44,008 nt of DNA, from contig JAFTAP010000074.1 of the NCBI GenBank assembly GCA_017455525.1, positions 1-44,008 on the forward strand, given 5' to 3'. Below are positions 1-8,129 of the stretch, one piece after another. Every line of letters begins with the position of its first letter. Position 1 is the stretch's first letter. The notes under the pieces were generated by a model. It did not search any database and was not told the origin of the DNA. It was given only the letters and a program-made list of their open reading frames with translations. The translations under genes were made by a program, and so were the position numbers. The stretch comes from Lachnospiraceae bacterium. GTDB taxonomy: Bacteria; Bacillota; Clostridia; Lachnospirales; Lachnospiraceae.

Positions 1-13
1 TCAAGACGCATCC

Positions 14-178
14 GTAAAACATCCACTGGATGTTTTACCATGTTCGGGCGGGGCGCACGACATCCAGTGGATGTCGGTTTTGCGCTGACCGAAGCGGAGC
101 GAAGACCACAAGTTCCAAATCCTATTTGTGCAAGCACAATCAGATTTGTACCTTTTGACCCTAGCATCATATCATAAT
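14..178. repeat. Composite intergenic repeat, copy 1 (two palindromes plus conserved blocks)
   Basis: Two palindromes share the core ACATCCA-S-TGGATGT: 14-38 (12-nt arms around C26) and 58-76 (9-nt arms around G67). They are followed by a block at 87-106 (GACCGAAGCGGAGCGAAGAC), a nested hairpin (CAAATC 116-121 with GATTTG 143-148; inner TTGTG/CACAA), and a block at 152-171 reading CTTTTGACCCTAGCATCAT. The same order of palindrome, AGCG-rich block, hairpin and CTTTTGACCC block recurs at 13998-14108, so I call it a dispersed repeat. The remaining bases to 221 show no clear promoter or ribosome site for the kinase gene that follows. Confidence 0.65.
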
Positions 179-221
179 CGATAACACAGGGTAATGCGAT
201 GATGAAACGGTAACAATAAGA

Positions 222-2111
222 ATGACAGACATATCTTTTGAAGAAATATATAAAGAAAGCAAGCTGCCTGATACGCTGCAGGAAGCATGGGAAATGCTGT
301 CATGCCTTGCTTATACTGAAGATAAACGAATATTCCTGATAAAGAATAAGTCAGACGGAAAGCGATATATCTTAAAATGGAGAAAATCCGGAACGGAAGC
401 ATCAGGACGTCTGAGGAATGAATATGAGCTGCTTAAAAAAATAAACGAATCCTTTATACCTAATCCGGTCAGTTTATCCGAAGATAAAACAGGAATTTAT
501 CTGATAAAAGAATTTATTCCGGGAAAGACCTTGAAACAGATAATAGACGGACACGGCAATATGCGATTACGGGAAGCGTCAGAGGCGATATTAAGAGTTT
601 GTATGATGGTGCGTCGCCTGCATGAATATGATCCACCACTGGTACACAGGGATATTAAACCGGAGAATATAATCTCAAAGGAAACAGGAGAGTTCGTATT
701 CGTTGATCTGGATACCATGCGTGAATATCATAAGAATGAGACTTCTGATACGGTATATCTCGGAACAGCAGAAACAGCGGCACCTGAGCAGTTCGGATTC
801 ATGCAGAGCAGCATTCGCACAGACATATACAGTCTTGGTAAATTATATCTATATCTGCTGACAGGTAAATACACGGTTTATTGTCCGGAGTGGGAGGAAT
901 TACCGAAGGCATATCAGAATATCATAAATAAGTGTCTTGCCTTTGATCCTCAGCACAGATATGCCTCTGTTTCGTCTCTTATGGCGGATATTTCTTGTGC
1001 CGGAAAATTCGGAATCCGCAGAGTCACAAGGAATATCATAGCCTTGGCAGCTATTATATTTATAGCTATGATCTCATTTGTAACTATGAAAGGAATAAAG
1101 GACAAAAGATACCGGACTCTATCGGTTCAGTTTGCTAATCCCCTGATAGAACAGGCAGCACGTAACGCTCTTGGAAAAGAAGCAGATGAAATCATAACGC
1201 CAGAAGAGTTATCCCGAATCACTTCTTTGATTCTGTGTGGCGACAAAACCTTCGGCTCCTGGCAGGAGCATGAAGACTACCACAGTAATTATTTTGCTGA
1301 GTTTGGTGACACTGTATTAAAGATTGAGCCTGCAGATCTTAGTGACCTGAAGCTTTTTCCGCAGCTTCATACCCTTGCGCTTGATAATCAGGGAGTAGAA
1401 GACCTTTCATTCATCAAGGAGCTTCCTCTGACAAGACTCAGTCTTCGCAGGGACCAGCTTGAAAATCTTGATGGAATCGGAGAAATGACAACTCTTCAAT
1501 CCATAAATCTTTTTCAAAACCCTTTAACGGACATATCCGATCTTCGTGCCCTGCAAAACCTTACAGAGCTTAATGTAGAGGATACGCCGCTTTCGAATAT
1601 AGAACCCGTGAGGTCACTTAATCTGAACAGTCTGAATATAGGGAATTCTGCCGTGGAAGACATATCCTTTATATCTAAGATGAATGACCTGAGTTCATTA
1701 ACGGTAAGTCAGATAGATGAAGATGATCTTTTGGTCATTAATTCTCTGGGCCATCTGGAGCATATATTAATACTGGAGGGGATGATACCGTCCCTTTATG
1801 ATTTGTCAGGATTAAAACGGCTCGAAAGTCTTGATTTATATAAAATTAACGGGCTTGATTCTCTGGATGGCATAGAGAGCTTCCCTCGGCTTAATTATCT
1901 GGGCATAGCATACTGCAACGTGTCAGATCTTTCAAAGCTGGTAGAATGTGCATTGCTTGAATCAGCTGATATTCGGGGCATACCGGCTAAGGATTTAAGT
2001 CCGCTGAAGGATTGCGGGAGACTTAGTATGCTATACATCAGTCCCGACATGGAGGCGCTTGTTTCGGGGTTAAACCTTGACGACAGGGTACAAGTGTTGG
2101 TTTTTGATTAA
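222..2111 (+). CDS. Membrane Ser/Thr protein kinase with extracellular leucine-rich repeats
   Basis: Eukaryotic-like kinase domain at about residues 1-265. Visible motifs are the ATP lysine in RYILKW, the catalytic loop HRDIKPEN and the APEQ segment; the usual DFG reads DLD, and no glycine-rich loop is evident ahead of the lysine. One hydrophobic segment (about residues 270-290) crosses the membrane. Residues from about 370 to the end are internalin-like leucine-rich repeats (for example TDISDLRALQNLTELNV), predicted outside the cell. The layout suggests a receptor kinase that reads a surface ligand and phosphorylates cytoplasmic targets; substrate and ligand are unknown. Family membership is confident; catalytic activity is inferred from HRD, Lys and the metal-binding Asp of DLD. 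The stop codon overlaps that of the convergent HTH gene. No strong ribosome site precedes the start. Confidence 0.85.
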   Translation: MTDISFEEIYKESKLPDTLQEAWEMLSCLAYTEDKRIFLIKNKSDGKRYILKWRKSGTEASGRLRNEYELLKKINESFIPNPVSLSEDKTGIYLIKEFIPGKTLKQIIDGHGNMRLREASEAILRVCMMVRRLHEYDPPLVHRDIKPENIISKETGEFVFVDLDTMREYHKNETSDTVYLGTAETAAPEQFGFMQSSIRTDIYSLGKLYLYLLTGKYTVYCPEWEELPKAYQNIINKCLAFDPQHRYASVSSLMADISCAGKFGIRRVTRNIIALAAIIFIAMISFVTMKGIKDKRYRTLSVQFANPLIEQAARNALGKEADEIITPEELSRITSLILCGDKTFGSWQEHEDYHSNYFAEFGDTVLKIEPADLSDLKLFPQLHTLALDNQGVEDLSFIKELPLTRLSLRRDQLENLDGIGEMTTLQSINLFQNPLTDISDLRALQNLTELNVEDTPLSNIEPVRSLNLNSLNIGNSAVEDISFISKMNDLSSLTVSQIDEDDLLVINSLGHLEHILILEGMIPSLYDLSGLKRLESLDLYKINGLDSLDGIESFPRLNYLGIAYCNVSDLSKLVECALLESADIRGIPAKDLSPLKDCGRLSMLYISPDMEALVSGLNLDDRVQVLVFD

Positions 2112-2548
2112 AGCATAGCGTCCTCGCCAATTTCAGAGAGGTATTCATCTGAATCAGGCAGGCTCATTTCTTTTTGAAGACAGTATAGAATGGCGGCATC
2201 CCTTCGGATTTTCGGATATAATACGCCACATTTTGCAAGTGTAAGAAACGTCTGAGTCTCTTCCACAGAAAGGTGAAGTGAAAAGGCTAAACGGAGAGCC
2301 ATATCTCTTCCGGGTAGCCTTTCTCCACTTAGGAACTGATAAAAATATGTCTTGCTGATAAAGGAATCCCGTATCAGTAAAGAAGCGGAAACGCCCCTTT
2401 TTTCCATCAAATCCTTTAAGTATTCTTGAAAGGTACGGTTATCTGCGGGACCGATATATTTCTCCTTGAAGCATTCCGGGGAAGCCTTCAGAACCCGCAG
2501 AAGCCCGGAGGTCGTCATGTCGTTTTTATTTTCTGAAGCTTCATTCAT
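2108..2548 (-). CDS. Small HTH (XRE-like) regulator
   Basis: 146-residue soluble protein with a predicted helix-turn-helix at about residues 55-95 (SLLIRDSFISKTYFYQFLSG), followed by helices resembling the tail of XRE/Cro-type regulators. It is convergent with the LRR kinase and the two stop codons overlap by four bases (2108-2111), so transcripts of the pair would be antisense at their ends. The pairing suggests a shared signalling role, but this is inference. The promoter (2555-2583) lies so close to the ATG that the message may be leaderless, and a perfect 7-nt-arm palindrome touches its -35 box, which would suit autoregulation. Confidence 0.65.
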   Translation of the reverse strand: MNEASENKNDMTTSGLLRVLKASPECFKEKYIGPADNRTFQEYLKDLMEKRGVSASLLIRDSFISKTYFYQFLSGERLPGRDMALRLAFSLHLSVEETQTFLTLAKCGVLYPKIRRDAAILYCLQKEMSLPDSDEYLSEIGEDAML

Positions 2549-2554
2549 GTTCTC

Positions 2555-2583
2555 ATATTAAATCAAGAAAGATTTGCTGTAAA
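2555..2583 (-). promoter_or_regulatory. Promoter of the small HTH regulator
   Basis: On the minus strand, -35 TTTACA (2583-2578) is separated by exactly 17 nt from -10 TAATAT (2560-2555). The ATG begins at 2548, only six bases beyond the -10 box, so transcription should start at or next to the start codon. No Shine-Dalgarno site is present. Confidence 0.55.
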
Positions 2584-2584
2584 G

Positions 2585-2599
2585 TCCGCAAATTGCGGA
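2585..2599. promoter_or_regulatory. Candidate operator palindrome in the regulator/GH5 intergenic region
   Basis: TCCGCAA-A-TTGCGGA is a perfect inverted repeat with 7-nt arms. It sits immediately upstream of the minus-strand -35 box and between two divergent genes. A looser inverted arrangement (AATCC 2603-2607 and GGATT 2617-2621) follows at once. Its position fits binding by the adjacent HTH protein; no experiment is implied. Confidence 0.45.
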
Positions 2600-2786
2600 A
2601 CAAATCCGTAATGCGTGGATTTATAATTGTTATAGTGAGATGCTTTTCAATTGCATATAATTTCTTCAATTGGAAATGAATTTCGTTTGCGGATGTGCAG
2701 CGTTGCAACTAGCTTTACATGCGTGCTTAACGGATTCGGACCGGGGCGGGAAATGTGTTTATTACAGTCGGAGGAGGAAGCGAACC
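2600..2786 (+). promoter_or_regulatory. Leader of the GH5-like lipoprotein gene
   Basis: A -10-like TATAAT is at 2656-2661 with no convincing -35 at 17 nt. The next 125 nt hold two TTCAATTG words (2646-2653 and 2665-2672) and end in a strong ribosome site, GGAGGAGGAAG (2770-2780), ahead of the ATG at 2787. No other gene is seen here. Confidence 0.35.
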
Positions 2787-4586
2787 ATGAATAGAAAAAT
2801 ACTGACAGGGATTTTAATTATAATAACAGTGTCAGTAGGCACAGGATGCGGCAATAAGGTTTTGACCGAGCCTATAGAAGCGGAAAGAGAGCAACAGGAA
2901 ACAATATCGGAGGCATCGACAGAGAGTCAGCCGGAGGAAGCCGCAAAGGAAACAGAAGAGATTCCTTTGATGGTCGAAAGGCTCAGCGAAGCTGCAATTA
3001 CAAATACAATTTCCTATGAAATAAAGAAAAAAGCTGAATCAATGCCGACAGCAACATATAAGACCCTGCCTGACTGGAATGGGACAACCATTGTTAACAA
3101 GATGGAATATGGCTGGAGAGCGGAGAATATTTCAGGAGATTACACCAAGGAAGTAATAGATGAGATTGCTGCTGAGGGTTTTAATTTTGTGCGTGTCCCC
3201 TTGGATACGCGGATATTTTATACGGACAGTACCGGTGAGCCGGGACCGTATTTTGAGGGAAACAGCGATATGGTAAATACAAAGGAGCTTAGGAACACAG
3301 ACGATATGATCTCATGGTGCATCGACAGAGGCATACACGTTTGCTTCGATGTACACAGCACGCCGGGCGGTTATATGATAGGCGGGGATGAGGAAGCTAG
3401 CAGAGAACTTCTTTTCACTGAGGGCAGCGATGAGGAGCAGTATTTCTTCGATTTCTGGGAGTTTTTCTCGAAGCGGTATGCGGATATCTCGCCAAATGCC
3501 CTTTCATTTAATCTTTACAACGAACCGCCCCAGTTTGTGACAGATGAGCAATACAGCTCCTTCATAAAGAAAACATTGTCGGTGACGACGCCGCAAAATC
3601 CTGATCGGATTATCTTTGTGGATATGTTAGGCTATGCCAGAGAGCCGGTATATGGGCTTGTGGGTGAGCCTGTGGCACAATGCTTCCATTGCTATGACCC
3701 GTATGATTTCACGCATTCGGGATTTGACAACATGGATTATGAGAGCGGAGAGGCAAACAGACGGAGCAATCACAGGGAAATAGTGACTTACCCTCTTCCT
3801 GCCATATATGCGGGATTGAACAAGGGGTACGTCGTAACAGGAGATTTCAAAGCGGGTACGAAGCTCACGATGGAGTTTTCCGGTGGCTCAATAGGGGCAG
3901 AATGCATCTTATCTGATGACAAAGGAAACGAGCTATGGTCAGAAACATTTGACAGGGCTTTGGTAGAGGAAAGAGGGCATGAGGTCATAGATGATAATTA
4001 TTTCTCCGGATATGAGGACGGAACCGAGGATATGATTGTAATAGAGTACGAGCTGACGGAAGATGTATCTGAGATAAGCTTCAAACTAAACAGTGATGAA
4101 GCGTGGCTTGATATGCAAAACCTGATAATAGAAACGGAAAACTACAAGGCGAAGCTTATAGCCCAATGGATTGACGGTATCATGGAGGATCTTCCGGGAA
4201 CGAGAGCCATGATAGACGAGCATGGGATAGTAAGGATCACTGAGCCCAATGCTTCAAAATATGATCAGGGAAGGGGAATATTTGAAGAGCAGTTTCAAAA
4301 ATATGTTGATTTTGCAAAAGAGGCGGATACTTCCGTCATGCTTCAGGAGTTTGGGGATACGGTATACACAGACATAAGCTGTGCAGAACGGTTTTATGAT
4401 GATATTCTCTCCGTCTGTGACGAAATGGGAATAAACTGGGTTCATTGGACGTTCGACGGAGGAGATTTTTCATATGTTGCGGCAGATGAGAAATATAAGA
4501 GGCACGACGCCACATACGAGGATTTAGGGAATGGCAGGGCGGTCTGTGTTGAAATGAGGAATATTTTCAAGGCTCACTGTAAATAA
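2787..4586 (+). CDS. GH5-like glycoside hydrolase lipoprotein with inserted domain
   Basis: 599 residues from the ATG at 2787, chosen because it has a strong ribosome site and begins a lipoprotein signal peptide ending in the lipobox VGTGC-G; a longer frame from 2670 has neither. A Ser/Glu-rich linker follows, then a GH5-type TIM barrel: acid/base Glu246 in LYNEPP, a substrate-binding CFHCYDPYDF strand, and nucleophile Glu521 in LQEFGDT, with WVHWTFDGGDF near the end. The two glutamates are 275 residues apart because a beta-rich module (about residues 336-450) is inserted between strands 6 and 7 of the barrel. It probably cleaves a beta-linked plant polysaccharide at the outer membrane face; the substrate cannot be read from sequence. 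Confidence 0.8.
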   Translation: MNRKILTGILIIITVSVGTGCGNKVLTEPIEAEREQQETISEASTESQPEEAAKETEEIPLMVERLSEAAITNTISYEIKKKAESMPTATYKTLPDWNGTTIVNKMEYGWRAENISGDYTKEVIDEIAAEGFNFVRVPLDTRIFYTDSTGEPGPYFEGNSDMVNTKELRNTDDMISWCIDRGIHVCFDVHSTPGGYMIGGDEEASRELLFTEGSDEEQYFFDFWEFFSKRYADISPNALSFNLYNEPPQFVTDEQYSSFIKKTLSVTTPQNPDRIIFVDMLGYAREPVYGLVGEPVAQCFHCYDPYDFTHSGFDNMDYESGEANRRSNHREIVTYPLPAIYAGLNKGYVVTGDFKAGTKLTMEFSGGSIGAECILSDDKGNELWSETFDRALVEERGHEVIDDNYFSGYEDGTEDMIVIEYELTEDVSEISFKLNSDEAWLDMQNLIIETENYKAKLIAQWIDGIMEDLPGTRAMIDEHGIVRITEPNASKYDQGRGIFEEQFQKYVDFAKEADTSVMLQEFGDTVYTDISCAERFYDDILSVCDEMGINWVHWTFDGGDFSYVAADEKYKRHDATYEDLGNGRAVCVEMRNIFKAHCK

Positions 4587-4657
4587 TCGTGATAACGATA
4601 AAAAATAAAAGAGGAAATTGCAGCGTGAGTCGGTGAAGTGAGACAACGGAGACTATT

Positions 4658-6385
4658 ATGGTTAATTTTGACAATAAGCTAAGATGTGAGAACTGTTTTC
4701 AAGAGATAGAAGCATATCCTTGTCCTATTTGCGGATACATGAAAAATATGAATGGCACTGTGCCTCAGATTACCCCCACATCTTTGAATCAGGATTATCA
4801 AACGGGTTCCTATTCTTATCCATATCAGGGAAACCCGGCGCAGGGAAGCCCTATAAAAAATAAGAGTACCTTGACTAAGGTCCTTCTCATAGTGGTGCCG
4901 TTTATCTTAATACTTATTGCGGCATTTCTGGTATGGAAGGGCATCTCTATGACGAAAGCTTACAAGAGAGAGAATACTGTCGAAGAATATCATGATCCGG
5001 TATTGAACCCTATAAGCGAAGAGACGAACAATACATATGAATATACCTTTGAATACTGGAATGAAGGGTACTGGATCATTAATGAAGATGGCAGCCTTGT
5101 TGAAATAGTAAATGACGACGGCTCTCATCACATATCCGCTATGTATATGGATAAGGATAATGAAGGCGGTATCATTTATGATGCGCAGGATTATATTGAC
5201 AGGATAAATGCTGATAATAGCTTACTTCTTATATCGGATTCGGATACCGATCTTGAGCTCAGCGAGGTGCGGACCGAGGAGAATGAAAACGGGTACAGCT
5301 ATACGGTATATTCATATAAATTTAAGGAGGACGGACAGAATTGGAGATGCGATCTGAATCTTTATGACGGTAAAGGCAACTACGGCTGCTATGCGCTTTA
5401 TTCTCTGGTGCTTGATGATGCGGCAGAAGCTGATGATATGCAGGAAAAGGGAAAGACATGCGCAGAGAGCTTTGAAGTTACCGGGGCTTATGATCCCGGT
5501 GAATTTGATATATATCCTGTTGATGACATCGGCATCAAGTTTTCGTCTGATGTGCCGATAGAAGCAAATATGGATAAGGAAGGCATGATTTCCATAGTGT
5601 ATGACCGTGATGGGGAGGACTCTTATCTTTATCTTCTTCCCGGAGAGCTTTTTGGAGATGACTATATGACGATGTTCACGAATATAGTCATGTATGTGGA
5701 TCAGGACATGGAGCTTACCTCTGATATGGTTCCGCTGACGATAGGCAGGTATGATACATATCTTGTGAAGAATCAGTACATAATAGAAGACGGTGTGCAT
5801 GACGGGGCATATGACGGCATGTTCGTTGCACTTTCTGTTGATAAAGCAGAATCAAAGTACAAGACATATATCATTATCGGAGATCAGACGGAGACCGGAA
5901 TAATCAGTACTCTTATCACGAGCTTCCGCTTCAAAGGAGCTAAGGCGAATAATATGAGCGAGGTGGACGATACAAAGACGCTGCCGCTCTTTTATCAGGA
6001 GGTTGAGCAGCCGGATGAATTGGATCTTAGCGGTGATGGATTCTTGATATCCGAGAGTGACAAAAGGCTTCTGACTGAAGACGACGTGGATAAATTCGTT
6101 AATGCATGGGTTTCGGCATACTCCGACGGGGGGATCAGCGATGAAGCACATGATCGCATCTGTGCTCAGGGGCTTTCATATGCGAGAAATGAGATTTTCG
6201 CACGCCACGGTTATATATTTGGTTCGAAGGAACTGCAGGACATATTCGGAAGCATGGCTTGGTATGAGGGTACGGTAGAGCCGAAGGATTTTGACTATAA
6301 TGTACTGTCATCTGTAGAACAGCAGAATGTTGAACTTTTGAAGGATAAGATGAATGAATACGGAGGCTATCTGCCGGCAAGATAA
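4658..6385 (+). CDS. Zinc-ribbon membrane protein with C-terminal YARHG domain
   Basis: 575 residues. The N-terminus carries a zinc ribbon with Cys10, Cys13, Cys22 and Cys25. After a Pro/Gln/Tyr-rich linker comes one membrane segment (about residues 72-94). The bulk is an extracellular acidic region of unknown fold, and the last ~80 residues form a YARHG domain (LSYARNEIFARHGYIFG), a module of Gram-positive surface proteins of unsettled function. The topology is zinc ribbon inside, YARHG outside. It follows the GH5-like gene by 71 nt on the same strand and may be co-transcribed. A weak ribosome site (CGGAGAC) precedes the ATG. Domain calls are solid; no specific function is assigned. Confidence 0.75.
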   Translation: MVNFDNKLRCENCFQEIEAYPCPICGYMKNMNGTVPQITPTSLNQDYQTGSYSYPYQGNPAQGSPIKNKSTLTKVLLIVVPFILILIAAFLVWKGISMTKAYKRENTVEEYHDPVLNPISEETNNTYEYTFEYWNEGYWIINEDGSLVEIVNDDGSHHISAMYMDKDNEGGIIYDAQDYIDRINADNSLLLISDSDTDLELSEVRTEENENGYSYTVYSYKFKEDGQNWRCDLNLYDGKGNYGCYALYSLVLDDAAEADDMQEKGKTCAESFEVTGAYDPGEFDIYPVDDIGIKFSSDVPIEANMDKEGMISIVYDRDGEDSYLYLLPGELFGDDYMTMFTNIVMYVDQDMELTSDMVPLTIGRYDTYLVKNQYIIEDGVHDGAYDGMFVALSVDKAESKYKTYIIIGDQTETGIISTLITSFRFKGAKANNMSEVDDTKTLPLFYQEVEQPDELDLSGDGFLISESDKRLLTEDDVDKFVNAWVSAYSDGGISDEAHDRICAQGLSYARNEIFARHGYIFGSKELQDIFGSMAWYEGTVEPKDFDYNVLSSVEQQNVELLKDKMNEYGGYLPAR

Positions 6386-6497
6386 AAGCATTTTATAAAA
6401 TAAGAAACAGCGAGCGAGAAAAAAATTCAACATAGTCCTATCAGTCTCAGGGCACTTTTGGCGTAGAGAAATATTATTATGCACCTGCCTACGTATT

Positions 6498-6506
6498 TGG
6501 TATAAT
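6498..6506 (+). promoter_or_regulatory. Extended -10 element ahead of the glycan locus
   Basis: TGGTATAAT is an extended -10 (TGnTATAAT) about 40 nt upstream of the transporter ATG, with no good -35 at the usual distance. It lies in the 160-nt gap 6386-6545, which otherwise shows nothing I can name. Confidence 0.4.
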
Positions 6507-6545
6507 AAATATTGCTATATTGTAACAAGGGTTTCGGAGGGGTGC

Positions 6546-8087
6546 ATGGGAAATTTGTTTGACAAGGGATTTTTCAGGTCGAGGATTACTGAACAGGACG
6601 TGAAGCTTAAGGAGATGGCGTTAGGCTATCTCCTTGCTCCCTTCTGCGCAATGATCGCTAATTCTATATTCGGTTCTTATCTTAACCGCTATTATGTGGA
6701 TGTGCTTGGATGGACGAGGTTCGGGGTGTTTGCTACGCTGCTGCCGATGATCTCCGTGATCTTCGTTATAGCGGGAAATCTGCTTGTGGGACAGTGGATT
6801 GACAGGACGAGAACAAAGGCAGGGAAGGCAAGACCATATCTTATGATCTCCATTCCGCTTATAGCAGTGGCTATCCTCCTTATGTTCATGACACCTACTA
6901 ATGGCAGTAATGCTGTACAGATGATATGGATAGCGGTATCGTATAACCTTTATTATTCCGTAGCTTATCCTTGCTACTACACGGCACATAGCTCCATGGT
7001 GTCGCTCTCTACCCGTGACACCGATAAGAGAGGGCTGCTCGCTACCTTATCCAACGCATCCATGGTTGCAGCAGCAGGAATCGGGGCGAGCATAGTGGTT
7101 CCGATCTTATTGCAGCCCTTCATGTTCGTGACGGGGGCGGACGGGAGCATAGATATGGCATCAAGCTATGCCAACTGGCGGATGCTGTCGATAATACTGG
7201 CATTAGTTACGGCATTCGGGGTTATACTTGAGTTCTGCTTCACCAGGGAGAGAATAACAGAGGAGACGATGGGAGAGGCATCAGAGGATGCCGAGGTAAT
7301 TCCCATGAAACGGCATATAGAGGTCTGCACCAAGGAGAAATACTGGTGGATGGTGATACTTTTCGTTTTCTTCTTCCAGATGGGACAGCTTTGCAAGAAT
7401 AGTTCGATGAGCTTTTACGCAAGGTGGATGTTTGACAGCGTGATAAATTCGGCGAACCCTGAGGGAGCGTCGGGAACTTTGATGTCAACCCTGGGTCTTG
7501 TGGGAGGGCTTCCTTCGGCTTTAGGAATGTTTATCGCATGGCCGCTTGCAAGCAGATTAGGGAAGAAGCGTTCCATCGTTATAGGACTTATATTTGCGCT
7601 TATAGGCGGACTCGTTGCATTTATTAACGTGAATAATTTCTTAGTCGTAAGCATAGGCGTGGTCTTAAAGGGCATAGGAATAATACCGGCGCAGTACGTC
7701 ATGCTTGCGGTCATCTCCGATGTGCTCGACCATCTTGAAGCAAGTCATGGATTCAGGAGTGACGGCTTCACAATGTCGATATATGGCGCGATAATGGTTG
7801 GCTTGTCAGGGCTTTCGATAGGCATCATTAACGCCATGCTTACTTATTCGGGGTATACGAACACGGGAATACCGGCTGATCCCGTGGCGAAGATGCCAAT
7901 AGAGGATTTAGCTTCATGGACGGGGCAGGTCGTATACAGGCAGATGGGCGGCACGGAGCAGGTGCTTGCTTTCGTATATCTTGGCATGGATATGATAACC
8001 TTCCTTGTCTCGATAATCCTGCTCTGGAGAATGGATGTAGAGAAGTATGCGGCGGAGGATCAGGCGAAGCTTGGCGGTGCGAAGTAA
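6546..8087 (+). CDS. GPH-family (MFS) sugar:cation symporter
   Basis: 513-residue polytopic membrane protein with about twelve hydrophobic segments. The loop QWIDRTRTKAGKARPYL matches the conserved cytoplasmic loop of the glycoside-pentoside-hexuronide symporters, and KEKYWWM precedes the second half as in that family. It would import mono- or oligosaccharides with Na+ or H+. GGAGG at 6536-6540 sets the start. It is the first gene of the locus with GH43 and GH3 enzymes, which suggests uptake of xylo- or arabino-oligosaccharides that those cytoplasmic enzymes then split. Substrate is inferred from neighbours only. Confidence 0.85.
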   Translation: MGNLFDKGFFRSRITEQDVKLKEMALGYLLAPFCAMIANSIFGSYLNRYYVDVLGWTRFGVFATLLPMISVIFVIAGNLLVGQWIDRTRTKAGKARPYLMISIPLIAVAILLMFMTPTNGSNAVQMIWIAVSYNLYYSVAYPCYYTAHSSMVSLSTRDTDKRGLLATLSNASMVAAAGIGASIVVPILLQPFMFVTGADGSIDMASSYANWRMLSIILALVTAFGVILEFCFTRERITEETMGEASEDAEVIPMKRHIEVCTKEKYWWMVILFVFFFQMGQLCKNSSMSFYARWMFDSVINSANPEGASGTLMSTLGLVGGLPSALGMFIAWPLASRLGKKRSIVIGLIFALIGGLVAFINVNNFLVVSIGVVLKGIGIIPAQYVMLAVISDVLDHLEASHGFRSDGFTMSIYGAIMVGLSGLSIGIINAMLTYSGYTNTGIPADPVAKMPIEDLASWTGQVVYRQMGGTEQVLAFVYLGMDMITFLVSIILLWRMDVEKYAAEDQAKLGGAK

Positions 8088-8129
8088 ATCATATGGGTTT
8101 GTACATTTGGTTAGAATCAAGGAATCAGA

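Noticed and set aside
2670-2786. Longer start for the GH5-like lipoprotein
   Set aside because: The extra 39 residues are Cys- and Arg-rich, lack a ribosome site and would place the lipoprotein signal peptide internally; the ATG at 2787 has GGAGGAGGAAG before it.
5312-5800. 162-residue minus-strand open frame
   Set aside because: It lies wholly inside the YARHG protein gene, shows no family motif and reads like the antisense of acidic, Tyr-rich codons.
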